Below are positions 42,485 to 54,273 of a stretch of 64,000 bases of DNA, one piece after another; within the stretch, counting starts at the first letter, position 1, and every line of letters starts with the position of its first letter. A model generated the notes under the pieces. It did not search any database and was not told where the DNA came from. It saw only the letters and a program-made list of their open reading frames with translations. The stretch is from Linum tenue. Its lineage: Eukaryota; Streptophyta; Magnoliopsida; Malpighiales; Linaceae. A program made the translations under genes and the position numbers. The stretch is from the NCBI GenBank assembly GCA_946122785.1, contig CAMGYJ010000006.1, positions 70,247,676 through 70,311,675 of the forward strand, written 5' to 3'.

Positions 42485-45400
42485 ATGGAGGCAAACATTT
42501 TAACACCAACCCAGAAATACGCAGGGGCGGCTCTATTTGCGTTGGCGCTTCACCAGTCACAGAACCACCAGACAAATCCTTCCAACCCACTCCTCTCTCT
42601 GGACAGCGAGCCCATCGGCCACGCCGACGTCACCACCGCCAAGACCTCCACCTCCGTCTCCGAGAAACCGCAGTTGTGGATCCATGAGGACTCCGGCTTG
42701 CTCCTCCCTGTTTTCAGGTGACATGAACAACCTTCGCCATGTTAGTGTGTGGTATAAGATTAACGATTGAACCTCTCCCAACAAATCGAGTTATTGAGAT
42801 CAACTGGTTCTTGACATAGTATCAAAACCTTCTGTGATCGAGATTTTTTGTGTTTGAATCCCCACGCCCTTTATTTATTAAGCGCATGATATTCGGACCT
42901 GTGCAAACTTCAAGGCCTTATGAGTGACTTTCATTTGAGGGGGTGTATTAGTGTGTGATATAAGATTCACAACTAAATTTCTCTCAACAATTCGAATTAT
43001 TGAAATCAACTGGTTCTTGACACGCCAAACAATTCTAATTAGGTAATTTTTTGTACGACTTCATGATCCATAACCCAAATTATGATAATTACAGCTTTCT
43101 GGGAGTGGAGCTTCAGGCATGGGATGGGCTGAAGGAAACCGCCGGGTCTTCTACCCAATTGAGGCATCACATTGGATCGGTTCGACCAAATTTCCTTTAC
43201 ATCCTCTGTTTTTGTTTTTACTCTAAAAGTACCTTCTCAAATCTCAATCAAACCCTTTCCTTTTTCTTTCTGATTTTACAGTACATGAAATTGTTGTCGG
43301 AGGATAGGGATGGGTCAATGGACAGGCTGGGAAAGGAACAAGCTTTGACCAAGAACGTTGACGCCACTGTCCAAGCCATGGACAAATCCCCTGCCTCCAC
43401 CGTAGATACGAGTAAAATAAATTCAAATTCCCACCTTTTTTTTACCGTCTCACTGTAAAATTTCCATTCTTCGTCACATAATCGATTCGTAACGGTTTAA
43501 TTGTGTGCAGAGACTCAGCAGAGCAACATCTCGCCACTGGGCGTGATGGCAGCCGGGCCGGCAAATACACTGGTGAAGACCGGCGTAGTGGGGGCCGAGA
43601 TGGCCATGGACGAGGTGAAGGTAGTGAGCTACCAGAGGAAAGTTACAGTGCTCTATGAGCTGCTCTCAGCTTGCCTTGCCGATAGTGTTAAAGACAACGG
43701 TAAATTCTTCAAGCAGAGAGAAGGCTATGACGCTCGCCACAGAGCTGCTCTCAGGCTTTTGGCCTGCTGGCTTGCCATAAATTGGAATGAAATGGTAAAC
43801 TCTGGACCGACATTTCATTTTTTGGGCCCACGAGTTGTTTGGGCTTGGGCTTAATTTTTTGGGCCTGCGTTTTGATGTAGGAAGCAATGGAGTCGATGGT
43901 TTCCAGCTCCCTGATGGAGTTGCTGGCGAAGGCAAACGAAGGAGACAAGACGGTCACCGAAGGAGCGTGGGAGAAAAGCAAGCGCGTGGGGATGGTCAGC
44001 GCAGCCGCTTTGACAGGCGGAGCGCTCATGGCCGCCACCGGCGGCCTTGCTGCTCCAGCAATTGCACATGGAGTGGCTGCACTCGCCCCGGTCCTTGGAG
44101 GTGCTCTTGCTAGCACTACAGGGTCCGTTGCTGTTGCTGCTTCATTTGGAGGTAACTAGCTATGATTTTTACATACTCGAAGAATATTTAGAACGTGGAT
44201 GTGTAAAAATATGGAGTTCACACTTTCAAATTACACAGGGCAAAGTTCTCGATTGGTTCAGATTCAAAAATCTTAATTTTCCACGTATTTTGCGTATAAG
44301 AATAAATATTGAAGAGATTTCAAGAGAACAAAAAAATTCAATGATCTGATAAAAAAATTCAAAATGTATTTTCTCGCGCGGATTTCACAAATGGCTTGCT
44401 CGAATTTTACATATCGGTCATTTTGAATTAAAAGAAACCCGATTCATGGTTTTTCTTCGCTATATGGTTCGATGGATTCGAACAATAAATTAACAATGTG
44501 TGTTAATACGTGGTCGGCAGCTGCTGGAATGAGCCTGACGGGGAGCAAAATGGCAAAAAGAGTAGGAGGACTCGAGGAGTTTGACATTGAAGCACATGGA
44601 GACAGTGCCAATCAAGGCGTAAGCTTCTTCATTTTTTTCGATTTTTCCGGTGGTTCTTTTGGTTATCTTCGTATGTTGATTGTGCCAACGTGGATCAGAT
44701 TTTTTTTATGATTCATTACATCTAACCATGGCAGCGCCTAGGAGTTGAAATATTTATGAACGGGTATGTTCTCAATGAGAGCGATTTTAAGAAGCCATTT
44801 GAAGGCATTAACGACAACATGGAGAGGTACATCGTGCGGTGGGAGTCGAAGAACTTGATCGAGTTCAGCATTGCTGTGGAGGACTGGCTTTCATCGAGTT
44901 ATTGCTTGAACCCTAAACCCAATTAATCTTAATATAATATGTGCTTTTTTTTTCGTGGGTAGAAACTTATGTAAAAAAAAAAACGTTTTTTTGCATGTCG
45001 TAGAGGCTGCAATGGAGATGATGAAACAAGGTGCAATGTTGACTGTGTTGAGCACGTTAGTTGTGGCACTAGCTCTGCCGGCAGCCATGCTTGGAGCTAC
45101 TGAGCTCATCGACACGAAATGGGCAGTCGCTATTGACAGGTTCAAAACGAACTTAGAATTTCTGTTACGCAAATTTGAAATCATTTGAATAAACATTCGA
45201 TTAGCCAGTGTCACAAACACGAAATGATTATTTTGTTGTAGTAACGACATCACCCGATTTCTCCCCCTTTTGTCTTGTTAATTTAGGGCTGATAAAGCAG
45301 GACTGATGCTTGCTGAGGTGTTGATGAAGGGCATGCATGGCAACAGGTAATTAGCATCATTATTTGTTAATTCCGATTCTAGATGGGAAGTTAATCCATA

Positions 45401-46236
45401 GTATAAGTAATTAACTAGCAAAGTTCAATCTTGTTTTCAGGCCTGTAACACTGATCGGCAACTCACTTGGAGCTCGAGCTATCTTCAAGTGCCTGCAGCA
45501 TCTGGCTGCCTCACCCGGTGACAACGGTAGGAATATCAACTAACCCCTTTGGGATTTACTTTAATTAACTACACTAGATCATCACTAATTCAAAAAACTG
45601 TAGCTAGCTTAATTATTGGGTTAGTTCTGATTAACCGTAATTGATACAAATGAATAAAATTTGCAGGTGGATTGGTGGAAAGGGTGGTTCTACTTGGTGC
45701 ACCAGTTGCCATCCAAGGCGAAAAATGGGCACTTGCCAGAAAGGTACGTAATTTTGTTTAGTTAATTAGAATTTTCTGATACTATAATTAATTATTTTGG
45801 CTTATGGGAAAATTAGATGGTGGCTGGAAGGTTTGTGAATGTATACTCAACGAATGACTGGACGCTAGGGGTTACTTTCCGTGCAAGCCTGGCCTCCACA
45901 GGGTTGGCTGGCATTCAGCCCATTGAAGTTCCTGGAATCGAGAATGTAAGTAAATTATGATCATTACGAAATTAGAAATGATTAACGGTCGAGGACTAAT
46001 GGTATCTTCGAATTGCATCACTCGATTGCGAAATTCTATCGTTTAATCTGGTCTAACGCGCTACTCTTCAACATGCTAACAAGTTATTATTGTTATTATG
46101 GTAGATTGATGTAACGGATCTGATTCAAGGACACACCATGTATTTGGCGAAGACGAAAGAGATCCTGCAGCTGGTTGAACTGGAGAGTTGCTACTCTGTT
46201 GCCAACAAGACCTGCTCCAAGCCCAAAGCCAGCTGA
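42485..46236 (+). CDS. DUF726/TMCO4-like alpha/beta-hydrolase membrane protein
   Basis: Thirteen exons give about 627 residues: 42485-42717, 43095-43179, 43282-43411, 43511-43794, 43881-44151, 44521-44618, 44735-44897, 45004-45139, 45287-45346, 45441-45526, 45667-45743, 45817-45945, 46105-46236. All introns are GT-AG and phases agree throughout. The N-terminus (ILTPTQKYAGAALFALALHQ) and AWDGLKETAG match plant DUF726 proteins. Residues about 265-350 are a Gly/Ala-rich hydrophobic stretch (LTGGALMAATGGLAAPAIAH), and a second lies at about 425-450 (LSTLVVALALPAAMLGATEL). The nucleophile elbow is G-N-S-L-G with Ser about 495. KMVAGRFVNVYSTNDWTLG and IPGIENIDVTDL-like segments follow, also typical. 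Plant relatives are uncharacterised; animal TMCO4 and yeast Mil1 share the domain. A TRIM element sits in intron 1. All landmark residues are intact, so it looks functional. Confidence 0.93.
42740..43022 (+). mobile_element. TRIM retroelement (283 bp) in intron 1 of the DUF726 gene
   Basis: Two direct terminal repeats of 77 and 79 bp (42740-42816 and 42944-43022) each begin TGT(AT)TAGTGTGTG and end CTTGACA (TG...CA). The first is followed by TAGTATCAAAACC, a decayed form of the initiator tRNA-Met primer site TGGTATCAGAGCC. GAGGGGGTG precedes the second and serves as a polypurine tract. A perfect 5-bp duplication CGCCA flanks the whole (42735-42739 and 43023-43027). No coding capacity, as expected of TRIMs. 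Confidence 0.93.
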
Positions 46237-46634
46237 GAAAGAAACTCTAATTGTTTGACAACTACTTAATGTATACCGTCCATCCAAGAATTGGGTTTTG
46301 CCTCTTTAAGTAATGAAAAGTAACCTATATATTGTGTCCTAGTTTTGCCTGGTGTGAGAGTTTATTGAGAAAGATTTTTTGTTGTTGTTGTTGTTGTGTG
46401 TTATGTATGTTTAACAGTGGGTAGTAAATGAATGGTATGGGGTAATTAAACGTGGTTGCAAAAACAGAAAGTTATATCTATGTGTGTATTTCTACTTTCT
46501 AGCAAGCCAGCTTGATTGGTTCTCTGTCGGGCCTTTCCATCAGTTGTAATCTAATGAGTGTTTTCTATAAAACGGAAAGCCTGATGAAAGTAACAGAGTA
46601 GCAATTCAATCCACCCGTCTAAAAATGGTGAGTA
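46237..46634 (+). other. DUF726 gene 3' UTR, then possible promoter of the split gene
   Basis: 46237-46340 is probably 3' UTR. A TATA-like TCTATAAAACGG at about 46562-46573 sits about 55 bp before an ATG at 46626 that lies right beside the CACTA insertion point. The downstream continuation is described under the Cys-rich gene. Confidence 0.35.
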
Positions 46635-49600
46635 CACTACAAAAAAGAAGAGATTTGGGGACTAATATTAGGGGACAACTACTATATCTTGTCTTCGGAA
46701 ATATAATAGTAAGTGTCAATAGGGACAACAAGTATGAATTGTCCCCGTAAAATAAAAAACAAAAATTCATTAATTTTTTATTTTAATTGGTTGTCCCCAA
46801 AAACATATTTCCGCGAGAATACGTAAAAGACAGATAGGGATTGAGGAAATATTGTTTGGGCGGATTCTTTTATCCCATGATTTGCAAGTTTATTTTTTAA
46901 GCACAATTTTCTTCCTTTTTTCAAACTTTTATTTTGCTCTATCCACCTTGAACATTGAGTTGGGACCAATTGTAAAGCGAGACAATAAAATTGTCTCGTT
47001 TTCAAAATGAGTAATTTAAAATGAGTCAATTCGAATTACTTGCTCTCACCCCAGACAATTATAATTGCATCAAAATGAGTCAATTTAGAATTCCTCCGAC
47101 TAAATTGCTTCATTCAAATTTTCAACTACCAAACGAGTCATTTTGACCCAATTGTCTCAAAATAAGGCAATTGTGTCAGATTGATCCATTAGAATAAATC
47201 TCTCACTATAACTTCGTAAGACTTAGGAGTATATGCTTGGCCTTTTGTTTCCGAATTTTTTTTGTTGGCACAAATTAGGAGTATACTAATTTTATTTTTT
47301 CTTCATCTTCATTGGTTCCTAACTTTCTAGTTGGTTTTATGCTGTTTGCTATCGACAACACACTAATTACTAACATGGATTGGTTATGATATATGCTTAT
47401 GAACTTCTTGTTAAAATGTTATGAGTTTTATCTACTTTATAATTGACTAAATTAGTTTGTGAGACAGAAATTACATTTTGAACTTGATATGTAGGGGTGG
47501 CTCTACGGTCCGGTCCGGTTAAATTGGTCCAAATTGATCTGGTCCCGGTCCTGTCTTTTCGGGAATGTAAGGACCAAAGATTGGATTGGATACAATCCGG
47601 TCTTGATCCGGTCCGGTCTTGACCCGGTCCAGTCCCAATTCGGTCTTGATTTTAGATTGAGCTTGTGGGATTTGAGTGGCCTAAGGCCTCAAAGGGCGAG
47701 GAGTTGGTTAAGCCCTTTACATCGGAGACTCCAGCCAAGGACAACAACAGGCAGAATGCTACCCTAAGACCCAAACAAGCAAGTTTTGGGTGTTGGGCTC
47801 TCTTATCCGGTCTTTATCCGGTTTTTGATCCCGTCCCAAAAGGTTTTTTTTACCTCAAACCTAAGCCCGAAGATTGAATTGGATTGTTTGCTATCCGGTC
47901 CGGTCCCAGTCCAGGTTATACGGTCCAGTTTTGGGTAAAACCAAAAAACCCGGACCAAATAGCCAGCCCTAATGATATGCATGTGGTTTTTCACTTATAA
48001 AATCTATACACTTACATTTTACAGAGTACATGTCGTACTTAAAGTATTTTCTTAGCTATTTTACAGTATGCATAAAAAATATACGTTTTTACACTTTACA
48101 ATTTGACCCATTTATAATTTTTACGTAGCATCGTGCTTTTTGCTACATTGGTACTTTTACATTTTTGCACAACTCTTATATGGTACAAACTAGACTTTAT
48201 TGTATAAAACACCAGTACTTTGGAGTAGAATAGATTACATTACTTTTAATTAGTTACAATTAAAAAGCCTACCAATAGTGATCCGAAAAACTAAAATATA
48301 AAAAGGAAGAATAATTTTTTGCTTACTGCCAATAGCCACACAATATATATCTTAATTAACTGGATACGTATATATTTATATTTGTTTAATAATTTTATGC
48401 TATATATCCTAAATTCCCGAATCGTCATCTTCAAACGGAGAATCTTATTTAATTCCCCTTGTTTCCTTAGGGCTTTCCCCCGCCGCTGCATTCTTATGTT
48501 TGTTCTCACGCCGTCACAATGGTCACCCCAGCCGACTGTTTTTGATCGAGTGCGTTGTAGAGTTTATTAAAATCGTCCATCATCTTATGCACGACGATCA
48601 AGAGGGAGTCAGTCGTCGTATAGGCGTACAACCAGCTTCCGGCGAAGAAGAAGCGTCGGAGTGATTGTTCGGTCCTCAACTCTCCCTTCTACGATCTAAA
48701 ATCGAGGTAAATCAATTGCAGTTGAAGCTGCGTTTCTCTATTCTTGTTTATTAGCTATATAGTCCTTCTCCCACCAGATCCGATCAGTTGCACTCTGCAC
48801 CAACCTTCTGATTTTTCACTATGTAAGCCACCGAGTTCATTAGATCTGCCTTCATAACTAGTTTCAACAATTCTCTTATTGATTACTAAGGTGAACGTTC
48901 ATTTTCTAGTTGTTTTTTGTCTTGTTTTATGCATTAATTATTTCCTTATGAAGATGAGTGGTTTTCTTTGCTTTGCTGACATTACAGACGCAATCAAGTC
49001 CTGAGCTAGATGATCAAGAATCTGTGAAGGCGTTTCGGATTTATGAAATTCTTATTTATTTCATGGTTCAATGTACGGTAGTAATATTTTCTATAAATTT
49101 TTTATTAATACAATTACTTATTATATTATTCACACTCTAATTAATTTTCTTCACTAGAATGTTGGCTAGTTGTTGATGTACTTTCTATAATCAATTGCAT
49201 TTCTGATATAGGTATTTACTATTTAAATTTCTTTCTCCATAGTATGCTGCGTCAACAAATATTCTAAAAAACATATAATTATGTGATATGATTCAGTACC
49301 AATAAAATTACAGTTATTCTCATTTCCGAAGACACAATTTAGATGACCACTTCTTGTCCCCACATTGTATAAGTGACAATTGGTCGTCCCCCAAGACAAA
49401 ATTAAGAGAATTATTCATCCCTAAAAGTAAAAAAGTGACAACTTGTTGTCTCTAGAGATATAATATAACAACAACTTGTTGTCCTTAAATAATTTTTTCG
49501 GGACGATCTATTGACTCCCATATGACACTTATGGAGACGACATGTCGACCCTATCTAGAGAAAACAGGACATTAAATTATCCCCAGAAACTCACAACACT

Positions 49601-49928
49601 TTCATGAAATGGACTACAGGGTACAACATCTTGTCCCTAGAAATAATGTTTAGAGGACGACTTATTGTCACCGAAGTCATGGCTACAGGGACGACATGAT
49701 GTCTTTTATGGAAAAGAACGATACGACAACTAGTGAGCATTGGGGACGACTGTCGTCCCTAGTATTGGGGACAACCTAGATTTTTATCGTCCCCAGAAGA
49801 ATAGAGGACAAACGTATAAGGGACCAAACATTAGGGACGACTTCGTCGTCCCTAATATTTATAGGGACAATTTCACCTATTTCCGGGGACGACTTTTGTC
49901 GTCCCCAAACCTCCTCTTTTTTGTAGTG
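46635..49928. mobile_element. CACTA (En/Spm) element, non-autonomous, 3.29 kb
   Basis: Begins CACTACAAAAAAGAAGAG and ends CTCTTTTTTGTAGTG. The terminal inverted repeat starts with the diagnostic CACTA. Flanked by the 3-bp duplication GTA (46632-46634 and 49929-49931). Subterminal repeats of GGGGACAAC/GTCGTCCCC words crowd the first 150 bp and especially the last 600 bp (49300-49915), as in CACTA elements. No transposase frame is visible. About 48450-48720 is a GC-richer, gene-like stretch (possible captured or internal leader DNA). A hAT MITE is nested at 47492-47971. Confidence 0.93.
47492..47971. mobile_element. hAT-type MITE (480 bp) inside the CACTA element
   Basis: Ends TAGGGGTGGCT and AGCCAGCCCTA are inverted repeats. 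Flanks TTGATATG (47484-47491) and ATGATATG (47972-47979) match at 7 of 8. The interior CCGGTCTTGATCCGGTCCGG and GGACCAAAGATTGGATTGGA words are nearly the same as in 33752-34194, so the two are siblings. Confidence 0.92.
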
Positions 49929-50166
49929 GTAAAACAGTTATCAGGATGATGATCACTACCTTTCGCTTGCTTCTGCTTATGGAGGCAAAGCAGCAGCAGT
50001 TCAAATGCAATCCCTGACGTGGCAGCAGCTGCCACGTTGAACAGTCAGCCGATGAAAATCAATTACACTGAAATCGCCGCCAAAAACAGCGGAGGCGGAG
50101 GGGCGGCGGAAGAGGAGGGTATGGATGGGGTGGAGGTGGCAGTGGGTCGTAAAAATGGGGTGCGCC

Positions 50167-50502
50167 TGTAAACATAAATCATAATAGCATGGATTTTAGA
50201 ATTAGATTATTTCACGAATCGATAATAGATAGAGAAAACATATCTCGATCCATGATAAGAGTGGCGGCAGTAGCTTGAATAGTAATCACCGGAATTCTAG
50301 GATGACTAAGAAATTCTACGTAATGGGTTGAGAGAGGACCAATCTTAAGACTTCTTTATATAGACCCCCAATCAGGGTATATTAGGAATTTACCTTTCAT
50401 TAACCTAATCAATATAGGATTTACCTTATATATTAAACCATTAAGTGATAATTACACTTGGGCCACAATTATTCCCTTGTGGCCTACGAGAATGGGCGTA
50501 CA
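50167..50502 (-). repeat. 3' LTR of the 7.2-kb Copia
   Basis: TG...CA ends on the minus strand (TGTACGCCCATT... to ...ATGTTTACA). Lacks about 46 bp present in its partner. Confidence 0.9.
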
Positions 50503-51039
50503 TTCTCCCACCTGGCCCATGTGTCATTATATGGTCTAACAATAAACATAAGTGTGCACATCACAAGATAAATCCATCATAATATTTGGTCCACAATAAA
50601 GTCACAATCAAGTATGAAAGTTAGATTAGGATCATGGCGGTTGTATATCAATTTATCGACATAGTCCCTTCCATGTACCACAAAACCAGTCTCATACTCA
50701 ATATGACACATAACAAGGTAGTCATAATTGTCCAACAATAATGTCTTCTCTAAAGACAAAAATCGTGTTCTGTTCACATAATACATAATGTATGTATATA
50801 TACCGATCATAATAAATAAAACAATATTCATAACTTTGTTCCAGAAACAAAATAAATGAGCTCAAAGTGTCAATCCATGAAACATAAAATAACTTTAGTC
50901 ATGACGTCCTATAATCCTCATCCTTTCGACATGTTCAGTAAATGTCTTAGGAGACAATCCTTTTGTTAATGGATCATCAATCATAAGTTGTGTGCTAATA
51001 TGCTCGATCAACACCCTTTGATTCTGAACTTCTTCCTTA

Positions 51040-51410
51040 ACAACAAACTATTTCACCTCCATATGCTTAGCACCCTTCGAATACTTGTCATTCTTAGAGA
51101 AGAATACCGCTGCGGAATTATCACAATAAATTTTCAGCGGCTTGGCGATAGTGTCGACGATTCCAAGTCCAAAAATAAAATTCCGCAGCCATAAACCATG
51201 ATTCGTAGCTTCATAACAAGCTATGAACTCAGCTTCCATAGTGGATGTGGCAATAACAGACTCCTTCGCACTCCTCCATGAAATTGCCCTCTGGCCAGAA
51301 GGAACAAATAGCCAAAAGTAGACTTCCTGGTATCTGCACATCCAACATAATCTGAATATGAATATCCAATCACCTCAAGGTGATTAGATCTCCTAAAGGT
51401 GAGCACGTGG
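51040..51410 (-). pseudogene. Copia RNase H
   Basis: Frames include YSDYVGCADTRKSTFGYLF and, in another frame, WRSAKESVIATSTMEAEFIA, CYEATNHGLWLRN and YCDNSAAVFFSKNDKYSKGAKHMEVK. These are hallmark Copia RNase H segments (S-T-x-E-A-E, D-N-x-A). A frameshift lies near 51270-51300. Confidence 0.9.
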
Positions 51411-51432
51411 TCTTTTGTTCCTTGCAGATACC

Positions 51433-52716
51433 TTAGTATTTTCTTTCAGCTTTCCAATGATCTGCTCCCAGATTACTTTGATACCTGCCCAGCATTCCGA
51501 CAGCAAAACTGATGTCTGGTCTGGTACAAGTTTGTGCATAATTCAAACTTCCAACAATAGATTCATAAGGAATGTGTTCCATTTGCTTGCGTTCCAATTC
51601 ATTCTTTGGACATTGTTTGAGACTAAATTTATCTCCCTTCTGAATTGGAACGACATTTGCAGAACATTCAACCATGTTGTATCTCTCTAGGATTCGGTCA
51701 ATGTATGATTTCTGAGACAATCCCAAAAGTCCTTGTGATCTATCAAGAAATATTTTTATCCCAATCACATAGGATGCCTCACCCAAATCCTTCATTTCAA
51801 AGTTCTTAGAGAGAAACTCATTGGTTTGATGTAATAAACCAAGATCATTAGTAGCAAGCAAGATATCGTCAACATACATAACCAAAATTATAAACTTACT
51901 CCCACTGATCTTCAGATATATACATCGATCGACGATGTTTTCCTTAAATCCAAAAGATGTGTTGGTATCATTGAACTTATTATACCATTGTCGGGAAGCT
52001 TGTTTAAGTCCGTATATTGACTTCTTTAATTTACACACCATATGTTCCTTTACCTCAACCACAAAACCCTCAGGTTGATCCATATAGACTGCTTCATCTA
52101 AATTCCCATTCAGAAAGGCGGTGTTCACATCCATCTGATAGAGCTCTAGATTATAATGAGCTACTAGTGCCATGATAATTCTTAAGGAGTCTTTCTTAGA
52201 GATGGGTGAAAATGTTTCTTTATAGTCAACACCACTTTTCTGAGTAAAACCTTTGGCAACAAGCCTGGCTCTGTGTCTTTCGATATTTTCATTAGAGTCG
52301 TGTTTGGTCTTCAAGACCCATCTATTACCAACACTTTTACAACCTTCAGGCAGATCAACAAGGTCCCAAACTTCATTTTTATACATAGATTTCATTTCTT
52401 CTTTCGCGGCAGCTAACCATTTATCAGAATGCTCACTTTCCATGGCTTGTGAAAATGAAATTGGATCATGATAGAGTCCTAAATCAGATTCTAACTTTTG
52501 AAGATAAACCTCATAATCATCAGAAATTGCAGGTCTTCGATTTCTTGTAGACCTTCTTAATGCGATTTCTTGTGGTTCATCTATGTTAGGTTCATTCTCA
52601 ATATCAATATTAGGTGGTGCTTGACCGTTCATTTGTTGTTCTTGCAAATCGTTATCATGCTCAACATGTGCAGGAGCAACAACTTGAGAAGAGGGTAGAG
52701 GCAAAGATATTTGCAC
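51433..52716 (-). pseudogene. Copia reverse transcriptase (RVT_2), long frame of 427 codons
   Basis: A long intact frame: WLAAAKEEMKSMYKNEVWDL, then NRWVLKTKHDSNE, RLVAKGFTQKSGVDYKETFS, QMDVNTAFLNGNLDEAVYMD, KLKKSIYGLKQASRQWYNKF and FIILVMYVDDILLATND with the YVDD catalytic pair. TRPDISFAVGMLGRYQSNLG closes it. The domain is preserved but the surrounding frames are broken, so the polyprotein cannot be made. Confidence 0.93.
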
Positions 52717-53076
52717 TCTAAGCTCCCACTAACTTCACTATTCCCAAATGAACCTAGCATTTTCCGTTTCAACAATTCTCATAATATGGTTAGGGCAATA
52801 AAACTGATACCCCTTAGATTTTTCTGGATAACCAATGAAGAAACCACTGATTGTTTGTGAGTCCAGTTTCTTTTCATGTGGATTATATATTCTTACATCC
52901 GCTGGGCAACCCCAAACATGCAGGTGCCTTAAACTGGGTTTCCTTCCCGTCCACAGTTCAAAAGATGTCTTAAGAACTGCTTTACTAGGAACCCTGTTTA
53001 ACAAATACACAGTGGTCCTTAAAGCGTGCATTCACAATGATTTGGGTAAAGATGAATTGCTTAACATACTCCTAAC
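52717..53076 (-). pseudogene. Copia integrase C-terminal part
   Basis: Reads VRSMLSNSSLPKSL, an in-frame TGA where Trp is expected, then MHALRTTVYLLNRVPSKAVL, PFELW-like FELWTGRKPSLRHLHVWGCP and GYPEKSKGYQFYCP. These are standard segments between the integrase core and RT in Copia polyproteins. Closed by a stop near 52738. Confidence 0.88.
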
Positions 53077-53084
53077 CATTATAT

Positions 53085-54265
53085 TATTATTATATAATTA
53101 AAAACACAAGCACTTTTCACTGTTCATTAAGAAAAAATACGATAAATTTTCTCTACGGGTACTGTTCACAATGGGGTTTTATCCCATATAACCAATTTTA
53201 CCATAAGTCTTTTTTTCTCCTTTTCTGCAATATTATCCATATGAGTTTTATCCCCTACAACCAATTCTACAATAAGTCTAAAATTCTTAAGCAATTATTA
53301 TTAGATCACATATTATGAAATATTTATGTAACAACATTCAATAAAAGTTACATACATATACCCAATTTTACCATAAGCCCTTATTTTCTCCTTTTCTGCA
53401 ATATTATTCATATGAGTTTTATTCCCTACAACCACTTCTACGATAAGTCTAAAATTCACAAGTAATTATTATTTGGCCACATATACCCAATTTTATTCCC
53501 TAAACCCTAAGAACATTATAAGACTAAAAAGAATCCTTCTTATATCTTATAATTGTTAATTCTTGTTCTTTCAATAACAACTCTTTTTGTTTTCAAATCA
53601 AATACAAATAGGTCATTTATTACAATTTATTGAAACAAAAAAGAGTCCAGGACTTCGAACAGGCTCTGGAAAAAGGGCAATTTTCGAACAAAATCAAAAA
53701 GTCCGTTTTTTTTATTCCATTTTTTCTTTTTTAGAAGTTTTTATTAAAATTTTGAAGAAATTTTCTAAGCCAAAGAAGTCTTTTTTATATCAATCAATAT
53801 ATATAATATTGATTGATATATATTGATTGGTTGATTGAAATATTGAGTTAAAGATATCTTTTTAGGGAATTTGTTTAATATTTTAATATATAGTTAATTA
53901 GTTACTATAACTTGATTATACTATTAGACCACACATTTTGAAAATTTTATGGAATAAAGTTCTATAACTACATGAGTTTTTCTTAATGATTAGAAACTAC
54001 ATAAAATTTATGGACAAATAATCATTTATGTATCAATTAAAAAAATAATATGTAAGTTTTCTATAATAATTAAACACTACGCAAACTTTATGTAGAAATA
54101 GTTATTTACAACGTATCACTTAAACAAACGGATGACGTATGTTATTCGTAATGATTAAGAAATCACGTGAAACTAACATTTGTATCTTATCTGAATAATT
54201 TTATAAATTATTTGATTTCAATTAAATCATTAGTTTCTTACCGCGGCGGAGCGTAGGCCAAAAAA
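53085..54265. mobile_element. Unidentified 1.18-kb insertion in the Copia integrase
   Basis: An exact 8-bp duplication CATTATAT (53077-53084 and 54266-54273) marks the borders. The integrase frame resumes across it (LMDIM then VRSMLSNSSLPKSL). The insert is AT-rich. It contains a roughly 120-bp direct repeat (starts near 53192 and 53362: CCAATTTTACCATAAG... to ...CACATAT). It ends on the plus strand in GGCCAAAAAA. No terminal inverted repeat is apparent. The A-run end would suit a retroposon, while 8 bp would suit hAT. Class undecided. Confidence 0.7.
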
Positions 54266-54273
54266 CATTATAT

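Noticed and set aside
43835..44116. Four overlapping ORFs on both strands
   Set aside because: Shadows of exon 5 of the DUF726 gene, whose Gly/Ala-rich codons open other frames.
53587..53826. Possible plastid-derived coding segment
   Set aside because: The 79-codon frame looked organelle-like in composition, but I could not match it to any plastid protein; left as part of an unclassified insert.
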